Shown here piece after piece: positions 24,043-47,300 of a stretch of DNA of 64,000 bases. Numbering within the stretch: the stretch's first letter is position 1; each line of letters opens with the position of its first letter. A model generated the notes under the pieces. It made no database searches, was not told where the DNA came from, and was given only the letters and a program-made list of their open reading frames with translations. Position numbers and translations under genes: made by a program. The stretch spans positions 8,877,485 to 8,941,484 of the forward strand of contig NC_081146.1 of assembly GCF_958295425.1 (NCBI RefSeq). Reading direction: 5' to 3'. Source of the stretch: Solea solea (lineage: Eukaryota; Chordata; Actinopteri; Pleuronectiformes; Soleidae).

Positions 24043-25372
24043 GCCGCTTATAAGGAATAATTCCCACTCTATATGTTGTGTATATTGACGTGTATTCCAG
24101 GTGGACAATATGCCAGCACTGGAGCTGGGTAGTCCATGCTGTCCGTCTCCTTCACCTTCCCCCCACCCGTCCCCTTCTTATTACCGTAGCGCCATTCCTC
24201 ACCTGGTCCCTTACCTTGCTGCCCATAATGACAGGTAATTAACTTCTACTCTTCTCTCTGGGACATATTTGAAACTGTCCTTTTTATTGCACTGCACCTA
24301 TTTGACAGTGGAGTAAATCATCTTTTAAATCAGCCTTTCCCATTTTCAGATGATTTCTTTTTTACTAAAATGACTGCCTACTTATTTCTGCCTACTTTCT
24401 CCACCTCTCTGGCTGTCCCACTTTTTCTTTGCCATTCTCCTCCTTTGGATACTTTCCTCTATTGTATATACTATATTTGAAATGAAAACATTTCAAATAT
24501 AAACAATACATGGCCCATTTACACTAAACCTCTTGAGTATGCCACATGCATTTACTTAAATGGTGTGTCTCATCTGTATGAGTAAATGTATGTCACTCAG
24601 GCAGAGTGGGAGGAAAATTGAAGGACAAGAATCGATTCAGTTTGTGAAATGTGAACGTGAAATGGTCACCACATTTACTGAGCTGGGTTTTATTTACAAT
24701 AAGACACTGTGTCTCGTCATCAAGGCCACTTTGCTTTTGCCAGTGTGTACAGTTTAGGTGCAATTATTTCATTTGGAAGAAATTGAAGATAAATTAAAGT
24801 GTACAATCACCTGATTGTCGGAATTGTTGCTTTCATTACCCCAGAATGAGCCTTTTATAGTTATATGAGTGGCAAGGTCAGCTGTACAAAGGCTGCCATT
24901 TTGGACCAGTGTGTTCTTACGATAGCCCACAATGGACAAGTGAAACTGTGTCAGGAGTAACTGAAGGTTCTCCAGGACACTTGGAGGGGAAACATGTAAC
25001 TTCAGGGTTTAATGTTGCTACATTTTACACACTGCACCTTTAAATAACTGCTTCTTATATTGCCACACTAAACATGTGTGCTTTCTGTGCTGTCTTTGTA
25101 GATGTCAGAGCACATTTGGTGATGATAGTAATGCCGATGGACTATAAAAGCAGTGTGACACACAGACCTGGCAACCCTTGCTCCTCTTCACCTTTGATAT
25201 GCACAATCACCTTCTGTTCGCCGTGTCATTGTTTGTACTGTACGTTGTTGTCATGGTCCTGGTTGAAGCACTTTTTAGCAGAATGGTTGTGTGCTTGTGT
25301 GTTTGCAGTGGAGAGGAAACCAGGTTGGACAGAGAGAAGATACTCAGAGCGCTCCTGATGACGGAGCTCTGA
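6766..25372 (+). CDS. epb41l4b: Band 4.1-like protein 4B, long form
   Basis: FERM-domain protein linking membrane proteins to cortical actin. The long form is 775 codons in 23 exons: 6766-7044, 9907-10011, 10105-10147, 10595-10673, 10930-10974, 12500-12552, 13536-13656, 15388-15475, 15607-15695, 15819-15888, 15993-16162, 16852-16961, 17467-17500, 17968-18001, 18122-18225, 21676-21806, 22760-22890, 22981-23094, 23191-23246, 23520-23672, 23882-24002, 24101-24234, 25309-25372. All phases join. The FERM domain spans about residues 73-370, with [16 protein letters not shown] and [15 protein letters not shown] typical of the 4.1 family. A FERM-adjacent segment follows (about 380-415, [16 protein letters not shown]) with a PKA-like RRTS site. 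The C-terminus is disordered, with conserved KCNILKAQ and the end [17 protein letters not shown]. The start was chosen by the match of [13 protein letters not shown] to mammalian MLRFLRRTFGRRS. The intron after 23246 appears to be GC-AG. Confidence 0.95.
7045..9906 (+). other. epb41l4b: epb41l4b intron 1
   Basis: A 2.9-kb intron. It contains a perfect palindrome at 7088-7110, a (GT)n run at 7135-7158, a small inverted-repeat element at 7815-8092, a poly-C run at 8521-8532, and (CA)n runs at 9411-9438 and 9725-9748. No further exon was recognised. Confidence 0.7.
7815..8092. repeat. Small inverted-repeat element (MITE-like), copy A
   Basis: The left end reads AAAGGTCC...GTGTGTAACC and the right end TTACACACTGGACCTTT, so the termini are imperfect inverted repeats. 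The last 39 nt (CACCATTGGATGTCAC to GGACCTTT) closely match copy B at 14574-14804 and the inverted copy at 53729-53945. It has no coding capacity. It is probably a non-autonomous DNA transposon; the superfamily is not assigned. Confidence 0.7.
10975..12499 (+). other. epb41l4b: epb41l4b intron 5
   Basis: An intron with a GA run near 11289-11309, a TC run near 11637-11659 and a poly-C run near 12243-12258. ORFs crossing these runs are low-complexity and show no protein-like conservation. Confidence 0.65.
12980..13265 (+). repeat. Dispersed repeat, copy 1 (hAT-MITE-like)
   Basis: The segment beginning TTCCATTAGCGATAGTACC and running through GAGGTTCCAAG..GAGCTGAGCC, GGAAGAGTCATGAGCGC and ACATTTAGCAAGGAA recurs in the same order and orientation at 18701-19060. 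Both copies lie in epb41l4b introns. The motif resembles a common fish non-autonomous hAT-like element, from memory. This copy lacks a clear left terminus. Confidence 0.65.
13657..15387 (+). other. epb41l4b: epb41l4b intron 7
   Basis: A 1.7-kb intron with one small inverted-repeat element (14574-14804). No exon or RNA gene was recognised in the rest. Confidence 0.65.
14574..14804. repeat. Small inverted-repeat element (MITE-like), copy B
   Basis: The right end, TTCTTACACACTGGACCTTT, and the preceding CACCATTAGATGTCAC are almost identical to copy A. The internal ACATGTTTCTACATGG also occurs in the copy at 32680-32976, and the following GGACAAACTAGT also occurs, inverted, in the copy at 53729-53945. 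The left end is more degraded. Confidence 0.65.
15558..15591. repeat. (TG)n microsatellite
   Basis: An uninterrupted dinucleotide run of about 34 nt in a short epb41l4b intron, ending about 15 nt before the acceptor at 15606. Confidence 0.9.
18226..20141 (+). other. epb41l4b: epb41l4b intron before the short-form terminal exon
   Basis: A 1.9-kb intron carrying the second copy of the dispersed repeat (18701-19060) and a (TG)n run near 20084-20107, just upstream of the acceptor of the alternative terminal exon. Nothing else was recognised. Confidence 0.65.
18701..19060 (+). repeat. Dispersed repeat, copy 2 (hAT-MITE-like)
   Basis: Homologous to 12980-13265 over about 290 nt. It extends further left, with a GAGCTTTTCCACTATAGAGC terminus and a GGCTCGACTCTACTAG segment followed by a T-run. 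That left end resembles the terminus of a common fish hAT-like MITE, from memory. No right terminus was found. Confidence 0.65.
20142..20262 (+). CDS. epb41l4b: epb41l4b alternative terminal exon (short form)
   Basis: Spliced in phase after the exon ending at 18225, this exon encodes about 40 residues ([12 protein letters not shown] to HRDKVMTAL) and stops at TGA 20260-20262. The resulting protein is 514 codons. From memory, human EPB41L4B has a short isoform of about 518 residues as well as a long one of about 900. The exon is followed by its own poly(A) signals. Skipping it and joining 18225 to 21676 keeps frame and gives the long form. The acceptor is GTCATGTTCAG. The short protein keeps the FERM and FERM-adjacent regions and loses most of the C-terminal tail. 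Confidence 0.85.
20263..21540 (+). other. epb41l4b: Short-form epb41l4b 3' UTR with two poly(A) signals
   Basis: AATAAA occurs at 21344-21349 and at 21510-21515. Either could end the short transcript before the next long-form exon at 21676. No further coding exon was seen between 20263 and 21675. Confidence 0.65.
22015..22528 (-). mobile_element. Internally deleted Tc1/mariner element
   Basis: The termini are inverted: ACTGGCCACATTATTAGG at the left and CCTAATAAAGTGGCCA at the right, with TA dinucleotides just outside. The - strand from about 22399 encodes a Tc1-type N-terminal helix-turn-helix segment ([18 protein letters not shown]...[12 protein letters not shown]). After that the sequence is unrelated, so the catalytic domain is missing. 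It is a dead, non-autonomous derivative in the intron between epb41l4b exons 21676-21806 and 22760-22890. Confidence 0.8.
24006..24040. repeat. (CA)n microsatellite
   Basis: A run of about 35 nt starting 4 nt after an epb41l4b exon end. The donor GTAACA merges into the repeat. Confidence 0.9.
24235..25308 (+). other. epb41l4b: epb41l4b last intron
   Basis: A 1.07-kb intron containing a degraded small inverted-repeat element at about 24794-25043. No other feature was recognised. Confidence 0.6.
24794..25043. repeat. Small inverted-repeat element, degraded copy C
   Basis: The right end, TTTTACACACTGCACCTTTAA, is one mismatch from the family terminus. The internal GGCTGCCATTTTGGA resembles GGCTGCCATCTTG of copy A. 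The left terminus is uncertain. Confidence 0.5.
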
Positions 25373-25578
25373 GACGTTGACCTCTGTCACACAAAAAGCT
25401 CAACAGGAGGTCCCCAAAGTTGTTGGCTGTGATCAACATTTGTAGATTTGCATATACATTCAGCAGTTATAAATATATATTTGCATAAATGAAACTGTTA
25501 TTTTAGATGGACAGTCCTTTCTATTCAATGAACTCAAAACTATAAAATATAGACTAAAGTGACATGAACTGAAATGAT

Positions 25579-25617
<39 letters not shown>

Positions 25618-25960
25618 ACTGACTAGCTTCAGATGAGCCTGGTGCTGCCTGCATGATCAATGTGTTACAAAATGAAATGTCTTGCTTTGCAGTTATGTTT
25701 AGGTTTATGTGATCACATCATCACTGTGTCATTGTTGACATCCAAACTGTGTTTTAGACAGTGACTGTTGAAGCATTGAGCTGTACAAACAAACATAAGC
25801 TGAAACTGCTGAAATAAAAAGTCACTTCACTTTCAAATCAAAGTGTAAACAGACGTCATATTTGATATGCTGAAAGTGGGAGAGCGTGCATCGGAGACTG
25901 TATGTTTTCTGATGTCAGCTGTGTACTTTGATATTAATAAACATTTGCAGCATTTTAGGA
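25373..25960 (+). other. epb41l4b: Long-form epb41l4b 3' UTR
   Basis: Follows the TGA stop at 25370-25372. Poly(A) signals AATAAA are at 25813-25818 and 25936-25941. A (CA)n run of about 34 nt lies at 25580-25613 inside the UTR. Confidence 0.7.
25580..25613. repeat. (CA)n microsatellite in epb41l4b 3' UTR
   Basis: An uninterrupted dinucleotide run in the long-form 3' UTR. Confidence 0.9.
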
Positions 25961-28129
25961 AGAAGAAAAAGAAGAAGAAACTCTGAATAGTGCAGTGCAA
26001 ATCAAGATGAGACTGGATTGTCCTGACTGTGAAGCTGTGGTTTCAATCTGTCCACTGGAGGGAGACAAACCTGCAGCCACTGCTCAGCCACTGAACAGAT
26101 ACTGGTTCACATGAAACGCCGTCTCATTGTCTACTGCTGCTTTGTCCTCCACATGAGCGTTGCACACTGGATTAAAGACAGGGTACACCCTGGACAGGTC
26201 GCCAGTCCATCACAGCTCACACATAGTATGTGCAAGTGCAGTTAACATCTGTATGTTTTTGGACTGTGGGAGGAAACTGGAGAACCTGGAGAACCCACAC
26301 ATGCACACGGGGAGAACATGCAGAACATGCAAACTCCTCCTGGCTCTTCTGCCTGGCTCGTGAACCCAGGTCTTTTCACTGCAAGGCGGCAGTGCTAACC
26401 ACTGCTCTACCATGTGGTCCCTTCAGAAGTCACGCGATTTAGGTTTGAGTTTGCATTACCATGCTGCTCAACGAGTTTATTTCTATTGTCACATCCACAT
26501 CAGCGGCAGCAGTTCATCTCCTGCTGTGCAGAATGTGTTGAGTGAGTTGGGCCATAATAAAAGCCATATTATCAGTTTGACAACACTGTAGCGTCATCTT
26601 TGGTCCTGACATGGGAATGTGACTCTGCCTCGCCCTGCGTGCTTCTGTGTTAAGTGTGTATGTAGGCCTCACCCACCCTTAGAGGGAATGTTGTTATAAA
26701 GAATATAACTGATTTATCTGCCTCTTCAAACCTGTTACAGTGCAGTGAGTCAGCCTGTAATTGCTCCTCTGTTCTTTCCTTCGGCGAACCAGTCATCACC
26801 AGATAATTCATCTGTGAAGGAATGTGCTGCAAATCTTTTTATTTCTGAACACGTTCGTATATAATCATTTCACAGAAATACATCATACACTGTGGCAAGA
26901 CAAGTGTAACAAGGGATTGTATAGAAATAACTGGATTCGGGCGGAAGATGAGGTTTGATTTTGGAAAAAGTTTGGTTGTCCCCCACTTGACGTCTAATTA
27001 TAGCATTACCAAAAATAATTAATTTGTTTTTGGCAGCAGCAACTGGAGTGCACGTTATGCTCTTTAGCATGTTGCCAGTCCTGTCCATCATCCTGGGTTT
27101 TTTGGATTTGGATGTCTATTTACAACTCTATTAAAACAACATTTACAATCAGTGATTCAGTGAGTGGAACACAGACAGCATTTCTGCCGCTGATAATCAT
27201 ATCATAATTGCTCATTTTTAATAATAACATACAATATACTATTATGTAGTATCACATTATTAAACAAACGGGACACGAAGATCCACATATAATCTAAGTA
27301 GATCTAAGTTGTAACTTTTAAAATTCTTTTTAAACTGGCATAATGCTCCTTGTTTTTGAGTGCTTGAATAAACGTTTAATAAATTAACTAGTTAAATAAG
27401 GCTCACACTCCACCCACACCTCATAATATTAATGCATGTTTACTTTTCTTTCTTTCATTTCAATTCGACACTGGAACATTTTGAACTGGGCGTAAAACAG
27501 GATTATCACTTGTTATCACACACTTTAAAATAATAATAATAAAACAAATAACTGCACACACAACAGTTGCCATGCAGTGTTTAAAGGGAAGAACAACAAA
27601 GTATTTGGGGCTTTACAGTGTTGCTACTAATAGTGTTGTTCTGCAGGTTAGACAGTGTGCTTTTTGTAGGAGGGAAAATGTGTGTGTGTGTGTGTGTGTG
27701 TGTGTTTAAAAGGGTTCAGATAGGGTGGGGTGCACAAGATTGAATTACACAATGCCAAATCTGCCCTGAGGGGGTCTGACATGGTTTTGTCTCTCTTCCT
27801 TCTCTCTTCCCCCTTCATGCACTCTCAATGCTTCACTTTTCAACCCTGTGGAAAAAAAAGGGCCATGGTCTCTCACATAATGTGTTTAGTGTGTCTGGGT
27901 GACAATAGTTTGTTTGCCGCACTGCATGTGTGTGTGTGTGTGTGTGTGTGAATGTGGGGAAACAAGAGGAAGTGACCGAGGACAGAGAGGGAAAGATCAC
28001 CTGCTCTCACCTGCAGCCATGTCCTTTCAACACCAGCTCTGACAGCACACAAAGTACTACGAAGAACAATGAGTGCACAGAAAGGCAAACAGTGAAATCA
28101 AACTGGAGACCGGCAGACTTCATGTAATG
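25961..28129. other. Intergenic region between convergent epb41l4b and esrp1
   Basis: About 2.2 kb between two tail-to-tail genes. It contains a tRNA-like SINE (26165-26420) and (TG)n runs at about 27679-27705 and 27926-27950. The short ORFs here cross simple repeats or the SINE and do not look like proteins. Confidence 0.6.
26165..26420 (-). mobile_element. tRNA-derived SINE copy
   Basis: On the - strand the element begins with a tRNA-like A-box region (GTAGAGCAGTGGTTAGCACT) and a degenerate B box (GGGTTCACGAGCC). It continues through TGCATGTTCTCCCCGTG and CCTCCCACAGTCCAAA, and ends in GACTGGCGACCTGTCCAGG and GTACACCCTG. These motifs in this order are typical of a very widespread teleost SINE, from memory. 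The copy is diverged and presumably inactive. Confidence 0.75.
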
Positions 28130-29331
28130 TTTATTGTGTTTTTTTCAGCATGGCTGCTGTAGGACATCCTGAGCAGGAGTTTGAAGTCTTACTGTAGGTG
28201 TGTGTAAAGCAACATGGAGCCCATACAGCAACTTTTTTTAGGGCACAAATGGCAGTTAAATTCACAAGATACACATACATCAGAGATGTCCTTCACTTCC
28301 TTTCGCTCTCAACTTTCCATCTATTTTCCAGAGGATTTGGTAAAACAAAAAAAAGGAACTGGCATTGGGATTTCTGCATAAGAATCTGTTTATTGAATCG
28401 CAGCAGCATAGATGGTGAAAGGAAAGTGTGATGGACTGATGACGTATCTTTTTTGTGATCCCATCTGAGTAAAGTGTGTCATAAAATCAGCCAGAAATCA
28501 TTCGTGGCTCACTGATATTCACTATGTAAGGTAAGAGCTTGTCACAGACATATTCGTAAGGATTAAGAATGTCCTCTTGTTACGATGGGACTCCCGACAC
28601 AAAAGGCAAGACAACATTGGCTTTACACAACAAGGAAACTGACTCATACGAGGTGAATTAGGGATGCGTGAGATGTAACCCTTTTCAGAAGCGAAGCCTG
28701 ACGCAAGGATCCGACAGTTTTGACGAACTCACAGTGTAACATAGCGCCATTTTAAAGATACTGCTATTATATACATCAATAGTATTGATTAGCAGTGCAT
28801 TGATATTTGGCAAAATGTAAACATCTTACTTTTACTACTAACTTCTTCATGCACTAAAGCTCTCAATACAATCACTATGTACTGCATCAAATGTAATATA
28901 AACATAAAATGTATTGCATAAACAGACTGAATATTAAAAACACATAAACACAGTCATGCATAATACTCATTCCTGTCTTTTACACACTCACATGTTCATT
29001 CACTCTTCACAGAAAAGCTTACAAAAAGATTTAGCTCAGTTGCTACTAGGTCATTCTTCTCTAGTGTGGCTAGCAAATATATCATAGTGATTACAATATT
29101 TTCATAACATGTATTAAAAAAAAAAAATCTCTATAAAGCTTTTAAAATACACAGTGTGCAATATAAGACAAATTCCTGTTTTGGCAGACGCCACAATGAT
29201 TTTGTTATAAAATACATTACTTTCTGTTCTTAAAGATATAAATAACACATCTAAAAGACTATTTTTCTTTTTAAAAAAAACTAACAATACAGCACAAGTC
29301 ACTGTCACATGACCTTTGTGTGGGTGTGACC
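28130..29331 (-). other. esrp1: Probable esrp1 3' UTR
   Basis: Lies downstream of the last esrp1 exon on the - strand. TTTATT on the + strand (AATAAA on the - strand) occurs at 28389-28394 and 28130-28135, giving candidate polyadenylation sites. The sequence is AT-rich and without coding exons. The transcript end is inferred. Confidence 0.5.
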
Positions 29332-29466
29332 CTACAGCAGGGTCAGGTCCAGGTACTGTCCTGCCGGTTTGGTCATAAGAGCAGGCAGGGACATGAGAGA
29401 AGCGTCGACTCCACCGGACTGACCAATCAGACTGCTGCTCAGGAGAGAAGCGGACTCCATGGGATT
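29332..29466 (-). CDS. esrp1: esrp1 terminal exon: 3' UTR of canonical form, or alternative C-terminus
   Basis: The acceptor is CTTGTCCAG on the - strand, with exon start at 29466. If the cassette exon at 30286-30408 is skipped, the exon ending at 31508 joins here in phase 0. It would then encode 44 residues (NPMESASLLSSSLIG to AGQYLDLTLL) before TAG at 29332-29334. If the cassette is included, the reading frame has already stopped and this exon is untranslated. The open frame looks protein-like rather than random, but use of this ending is inferred. Confidence 0.6.
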   Translation of the reverse strand, partial: NPMESASLLSSSLIGQSGGVDASLMSLPALMTKPAGQYLDLTLL

Positions 29467-30306
29467 CTGGACAAGAGGAGGAGTTTGGGGGGTGAGGAGG
29501 GGGAAGTAAAGGAGAGACGGAGAAAACAATCATCCCAGAGTGGAGGCAACAAATGTAAAACATGTACACCAGCACCAAATGTTACCCATCACCTTTTTAA
29601 CCACTTCAGGGCAAAACCCTACTACAGCACCACCAACTGACCCTTCACCAAACCACGTCCCACTTACATACTGTTGCTACACTTGTCGCTAAGCTTCCCC
29701 ATTCTGAATATGTGCAATTTACAAAGATAATGATGATTGATTGATTTTCAAACAATTAAGTCTGCAACTATTTGAGTTGACTTAAGTGGCACTAGGTGTT
29801 CCACATGACCTGGTTCAATAGAAAGCTGTATAATCTAAAAAACAACAAAAGCAGACACCCCAGACATTAAGCTGTTATTCACACCATTTTAGCACAGTGA
29901 GAAATCCAAAGCTTGACCAGTCTGCCATGTCTGCTTGTCTACTGCACGATCACTGAACAGGGTTTAGTGAAAAGTCACTTGACCGTAATTAATAAAAGGC
30001 ATCTTAAGTTTGGAGGCTTGATATGAAAGTGTCCTGTCACAATGATTCAAAACAAACCTGAGATATTAAAACAAAGAAGATTCCTCTAACCACTCCACTC
30101 AGTCAAACATGTGTCGGTCGTTGGAGCTGTACTTTGCATGTGGTTAGTGGAAAACTTCCTTGCTTAGGAAGAGTCACTGTTGTGTTGAGTCGTGTGACCA
30201 ACGGTGACCAGTCGAGACCCACGCCACAGGTACAATCACCGTCTAAACTAAATCCCCCTCAACGAACCCTTTAACCAATCCTTACCTGCCACCTGCCTCA
30301 GACACC

Positions 30307-42787
<12,481 letters not shown>

Positions 42788-43100
42788 CTCACCAGGAACA
42801 GCGTAAAAAAAACACTCTAAACACACAAATACTACAAGAAAAGAAGCGTCCGAGACTACAGTTACACCAGAGACACTCGGGAGGTGAGAGGTAAGAACAC
42901 CACCTGAGCGTTAAGGTGAGCTCCGTGAGTCCAGGTTTCGTGGCGTGTGAGTAATTACGTGAAACCTCCCGCAGTCACCATCTCAAAGTAATGGCTGAAC
43001 GTTCCCCGTTTTTGTAGCGCACCTACCTGTGTGACCACGTGACTTTCTACCTGTCTCCTCCCCCTCCTTCCTCCAGGTGGTTTACATATCATAGGACGTG
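42788..43100 (-). promoter_or_regulatory. esrp1: esrp1 promoter and 5' UTR with E-boxes
   Basis: Upstream of the esrp1 start codon (42787-42785). It contains CACCTG at 42901-42906, CACGTG at 43036-43041 and CAGGTG at 43074-43079. E2-boxes (CACCTG/CAGGTG) are the sites of ZEB and Snail repressors, which are known to silence mammalian ESRP1 during epithelial-mesenchymal transition. Whether these copies are bound is inference. The TSS is not determined. Confidence 0.5.
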
Positions 43101-44260
43101 GCAGAGGCAGAGCATGGGACACGGAGACGTACATATATTCTTCTGTGTCATTACTGTCATGTACATTAATATGTGTGAACAGTGATTTAAGGGGCCCGGT
43201 GATACATAGGCTAACATTATAATACTATAAAGCACAAACAAGTTTACTATGAGCTTTAAAAAACAAAAAACAAAAAAACCAACAACAACAAATAATTAAA
43301 TTTGTGTTTATTTTATAGAAATTATAATGTAATGTTCATTCAAGTTATTATCCTATTGTATAGGTTTTCTTTATTACTTATTTTACATTATATATTTTCT
43401 TATTGTCTGAGTTGCTTGTTATATATGTATGACTTTGTTAAAGGGCTAACAATTGGTTATGAACTTCCTTAAGATTTTGCACTAATTAGATAAGAAAAAA
43501 AAAAGAAGTAATAACTTTTATTGTCAGTGGCGTGCATTGACATTTGGAAGGACGGGGGTGAAAATTAAAAGGGCACCTACTGTGCACTGGTAGGACTGAC
43601 ACCTATGCTTCAGGCAGGCATGTCCAAAGTGTGACCTTGGGCCAAAGACAGCCTGGTCTTGGGGACAGAATTTCATGTGGACCTCGATGGACACTAAATA
43701 GACACTAAGAGGGCATAAAAAGAGTTTTAAATCAAAAAGGCACCTGTACAGAAGCATGAATTTATCCAATTAGGGCACCTGCTGAACATCACATTTCCCA
43801 CATTCACACACAGGTATACAGGGACATCCTTTAAAGCACAGCATCACTTTCTATCACCGAGATGGGCATTTTCTATACAGTACTGAATATCATTTCCTCT
43901 ATGGACATCCTTTGGGACACTGTCATTGGGAAACTTCATAATGTCACCCTTTTTGATTGGAAGGGCACCCAAAACACTACCCTTTGTATGCCACTGTCTA
44001 TAGTTTTTCTATCAGAAGTGTCAATAACGAAATGTATAATAATATGATTATTAATGATAATAATAATAATTATTGTGACATGTATTACTATTATGGGTCG
44101 CAACCTTTATAATAATAACCCCAGTGTTTAATATAATTATTTTTAGTTTCTCTTTAGAATAATAAATGCAAATGCATTTATAATGTGAATGTTTTTTGCT
44201 TGTTGGTTTACCCATGGTTTTACCTGCTTTTCGCATGGATTTATTAGCTGTGACTGAATT
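43101..44260. other. Intergenic spacer between divergent esrp1 and virma
   Basis: AT-rich sequence with no exon. Small AT microsatellite-like stretches lie near 44045-44080. The short ORFs here overlap AT-rich sequence and lack protein-like features. Confidence 0.6.
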
Positions 44261-44264
44261 GAAC

Positions 44265-44330
44265 TTGCACCGGAAGTGTTTATCATCCCCGGAAGTTTAC
44301 CCCTGGCTCGACCAACAACAGAAAAAAGCA
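44265..44330 (+). promoter_or_regulatory. virma: virma core promoter with paired ETS sites
   Basis: Two identical CCGGAAGT motifs lie at 44270-44277 and 44289-44296, 19 bp apart and 35-61 bp upstream of the start codon. Paired CCGGAAGT sites (ETS/GABP type) near the start are typical of TATA-less housekeeping promoters. The exact transcription start is unknown. Confidence 0.6.
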
Positions 44331-47300
44331 ATGGCGGGGGATCTTTCAACGGAGCTTCTTTTTCTAGATACGTTTAAACACCAGAGTGCAGAGGTAACGC
44401 TTCTCTCGCCTCTCAACGCTGTTGTATATTTCCCACAGAACTGCCCGCATTCAAACATGTTATCTTGTTTATTCAGGAGTTTGGGACAGTGATGCTCAAC
44501 TTACAAGCTAACGATGCTAGCATAGCCTAGGCTCGCGCATGACAACGCTGAGGTTCACAGCTTTAATTTAATCACAATATCTTCACTCTTTATCGCACCA
44601 GAGATGCACCTTAAGTTTGTATTTACTGACGCAATAGTGTAATATTGCAGCTGTCTTTGGCATTTCTGTGTAGCGTCTGTGCTAGTTAGCTATGTGGCTA
44701 ATGCTGACTTAAACGCATCAAGCTGATCACTTCAGGAAGGATTTAATATTTTATATGTTCTGCCATGGAGGACATAATGTGTAAGATTTTGGAAGTTTCA
44801 ATACTGTGTTTTAAGATGAGGACATATTTGCAGGTAGAACAATAATTATGGTACATTATTCCAGAGGTCATTTTTGAAAAGGAAATAGAGATTACATTGA
44901 ATTGCAAACACGATATAAATGAGTTACCTGTTTAGCTATCAAGTTACCACAAACAAACATTGATTTCTTATAAGGATATCTTTTAAACTCATAAATGTGG
45001 AATATGAAATAGTAAGGATATTTCATACATGAAAAAATACTGTTGAATGTGGTTATTTTATACAAGAAAACTTTATATAACATTTTTTTATATATATATA
45101 TATTTAAATGGATGAAAATATATATCTATATTTAAATGGATGAAAATAACGGGTGAATCATCTTGGCCATCTAAATATTGATTCTGATTATGATCGATTG
45201 TCTTCAGCTAACCAACGTTGATGTGGTGCGGTTTCCTTGTGGGGTGCTGATCACAGAAGTGCGGGTCATTCCTCCAGGAATCAAAGCTCACAGCAACCTA
45301 CCAGACAGCAGAGCGTTTGGGTAAGAGCTACAGTATACACAAATACATCTCACTGGGTACACTGATCTGAATATAATGCAATCTGATCATTTAAGACTCA
45401 GTGCTTCCTCTGCAAGGAGGAACAATAATACCATCTTAACATGATATTTTGGCGTGGTTGTGCTTTAAAAAAAATACATTTGGGGTGATTACTTGAGTAG
45501 AAAGGAGACTCTAAACATGCAAGAAGGATTTTTATCGTTGCAACATTTTAAAGTGAAGATGTTTCATAAAAAATGCCACAAATTGTTATGTTCAATCAAC
45601 CAATATTAAACAAACTACAACTACTATAAATCAAATGTGTACTTGCTGTGACAAACCAGGTTATTTAAGTAGGTTATTCAAAGCATATCCAAACAATTGT
45701 GTGATTTATTGGATGTTTCAGTGTCTTTGTTTGCGTCCATTTTCCCGGGCTGATGCCATGATGTTTGATAAGAGGGCTTTGTGAGGACCATACTATGTGT
45801 TGTGTGACACCTTGTTCTTTGTGTCTCTGAGGGTAGTTATTATTATTTCATGACAATGGCTGTGTATTTGGCAAATCTTTGATGCTATTGCATGACAACT
45901 ATAAACACATATGCAGTAGATGCACCTGTCTAATAAAATCAATCAGTATCAATGATTCCAATTGTCAATAAATAGGGTTTCTCCGTCTTTGTCTTAAATT
46001 TTTTTTTCTTCTACCAACCTGTTGGATCAGTTGAATCATGGGCGGTTTTGTTTTGGCAGAGAAAACGTTGAATTGGTACAACCCTATTGGCTGGAAATCC
46101 TTGACCTAATTGGCAGTGATTGCCTCTGGACTTGTTTGTTTGCTACAGATACCTGAGATGTGTGTAGATATGTATGCCTGTAGGAAATGGAGAGGCCCAC
46201 TATATCAGCCAAATGCATGAGTGCATTTGACACCTGATCTCTATTGTTGAGTGGGTTCTGGTTCTCACTGAGACTGTTGGATAATGAGTGATGTAATGTA
46301 AGCGAATGAAAAGTCTTGGTATCTAAAAGTGTAAACTGACCAGGCTTTTGTGTGGCATATCAAGGTTTCAAGTTGTTATATTAAAAATACTACTTTTCTG
46401 TCCTCTTGTGTATGTAGGGAAAACATAAACAATTGAAACTCCTGAATCCTAATATTCTTATGACAAGCAACACAATCAAAACATTATGCACTGAAGCAAG
46501 AATGTATTGCAGAGCTGAACACATTGTTCTGTTGTGATGTCGGATCCTTGAGCGTCTGTTATGTTAATAAAAATGCAATACTAGTGAAGCATTTAGGATA
46601 AAAGTGGACTGAGCTCTAATTGTATATGTACTTGTGTGTTTCCAGGGAGACATCTCCTCACGCCTTCCAGTTGGAGCTGTTTTTCAATAATCTCACCAAA
46701 TCCAACAGCTCCACCTTCCACAGACTGGGCAGGTCAGAATAACTTCAATCCTTTCTCCTCACTCTTAATCTCTGTGTTTCCTGGTTAGATTTTATTAAGC
46801 GCTTATAAGTCAGTCTCACCTGCAAAGCCTGTCATGGTAGCATCTGCACACCATTCTCTCAGGCCGGATTGCACCCACCCATTTTCAGTTCTCTTTGTTC
46901 CTATCCTGGCTAACTGGTATCTCCAGAAACTCAACCCCACCCACCGTAACTAAAAGTGACACAAAGGCTCAGAGGTCCCACTTAAGTACATGAGTGGGAA
47001 TCTTTCAGTCAAGGATTTTTATTCTAACTTCAGTTGTGCACAGTAGCACTAACATGATCCTGTGTTTTTAATTGTCAGTGTTGTCACACAACCAAACCAA
47101 CACCATTTTGGCAGGAAGAGCCCTGTTCACATCAGACAAAATATAAATGGCAGCATACAAACCAGGCAATATGTCAGACAACTTGCCTCTTCCCCCTAAC
47201 CCTAACGCGAAGATAGTGGATAGCTGTTGTATTGTAGGCCAGGATGCCAAAGAGAACCAGATTGCCAAAGATACAGAGGACACCAGAGGTTGATCACTAC

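Noticed and set aside
29320..29640. + strand 106-codon ORF over the esrp1 last exon
   Set aside because: Antisense to the esrp1 exon, low complexity, and not matching any known protein.
44892..45083. Tandem AT-rich sequence near 45080-45150 as a regulatory array
   Set aside because: Only two copies of a 22-nt AT-rich unit; best explained as microsatellite slippage.
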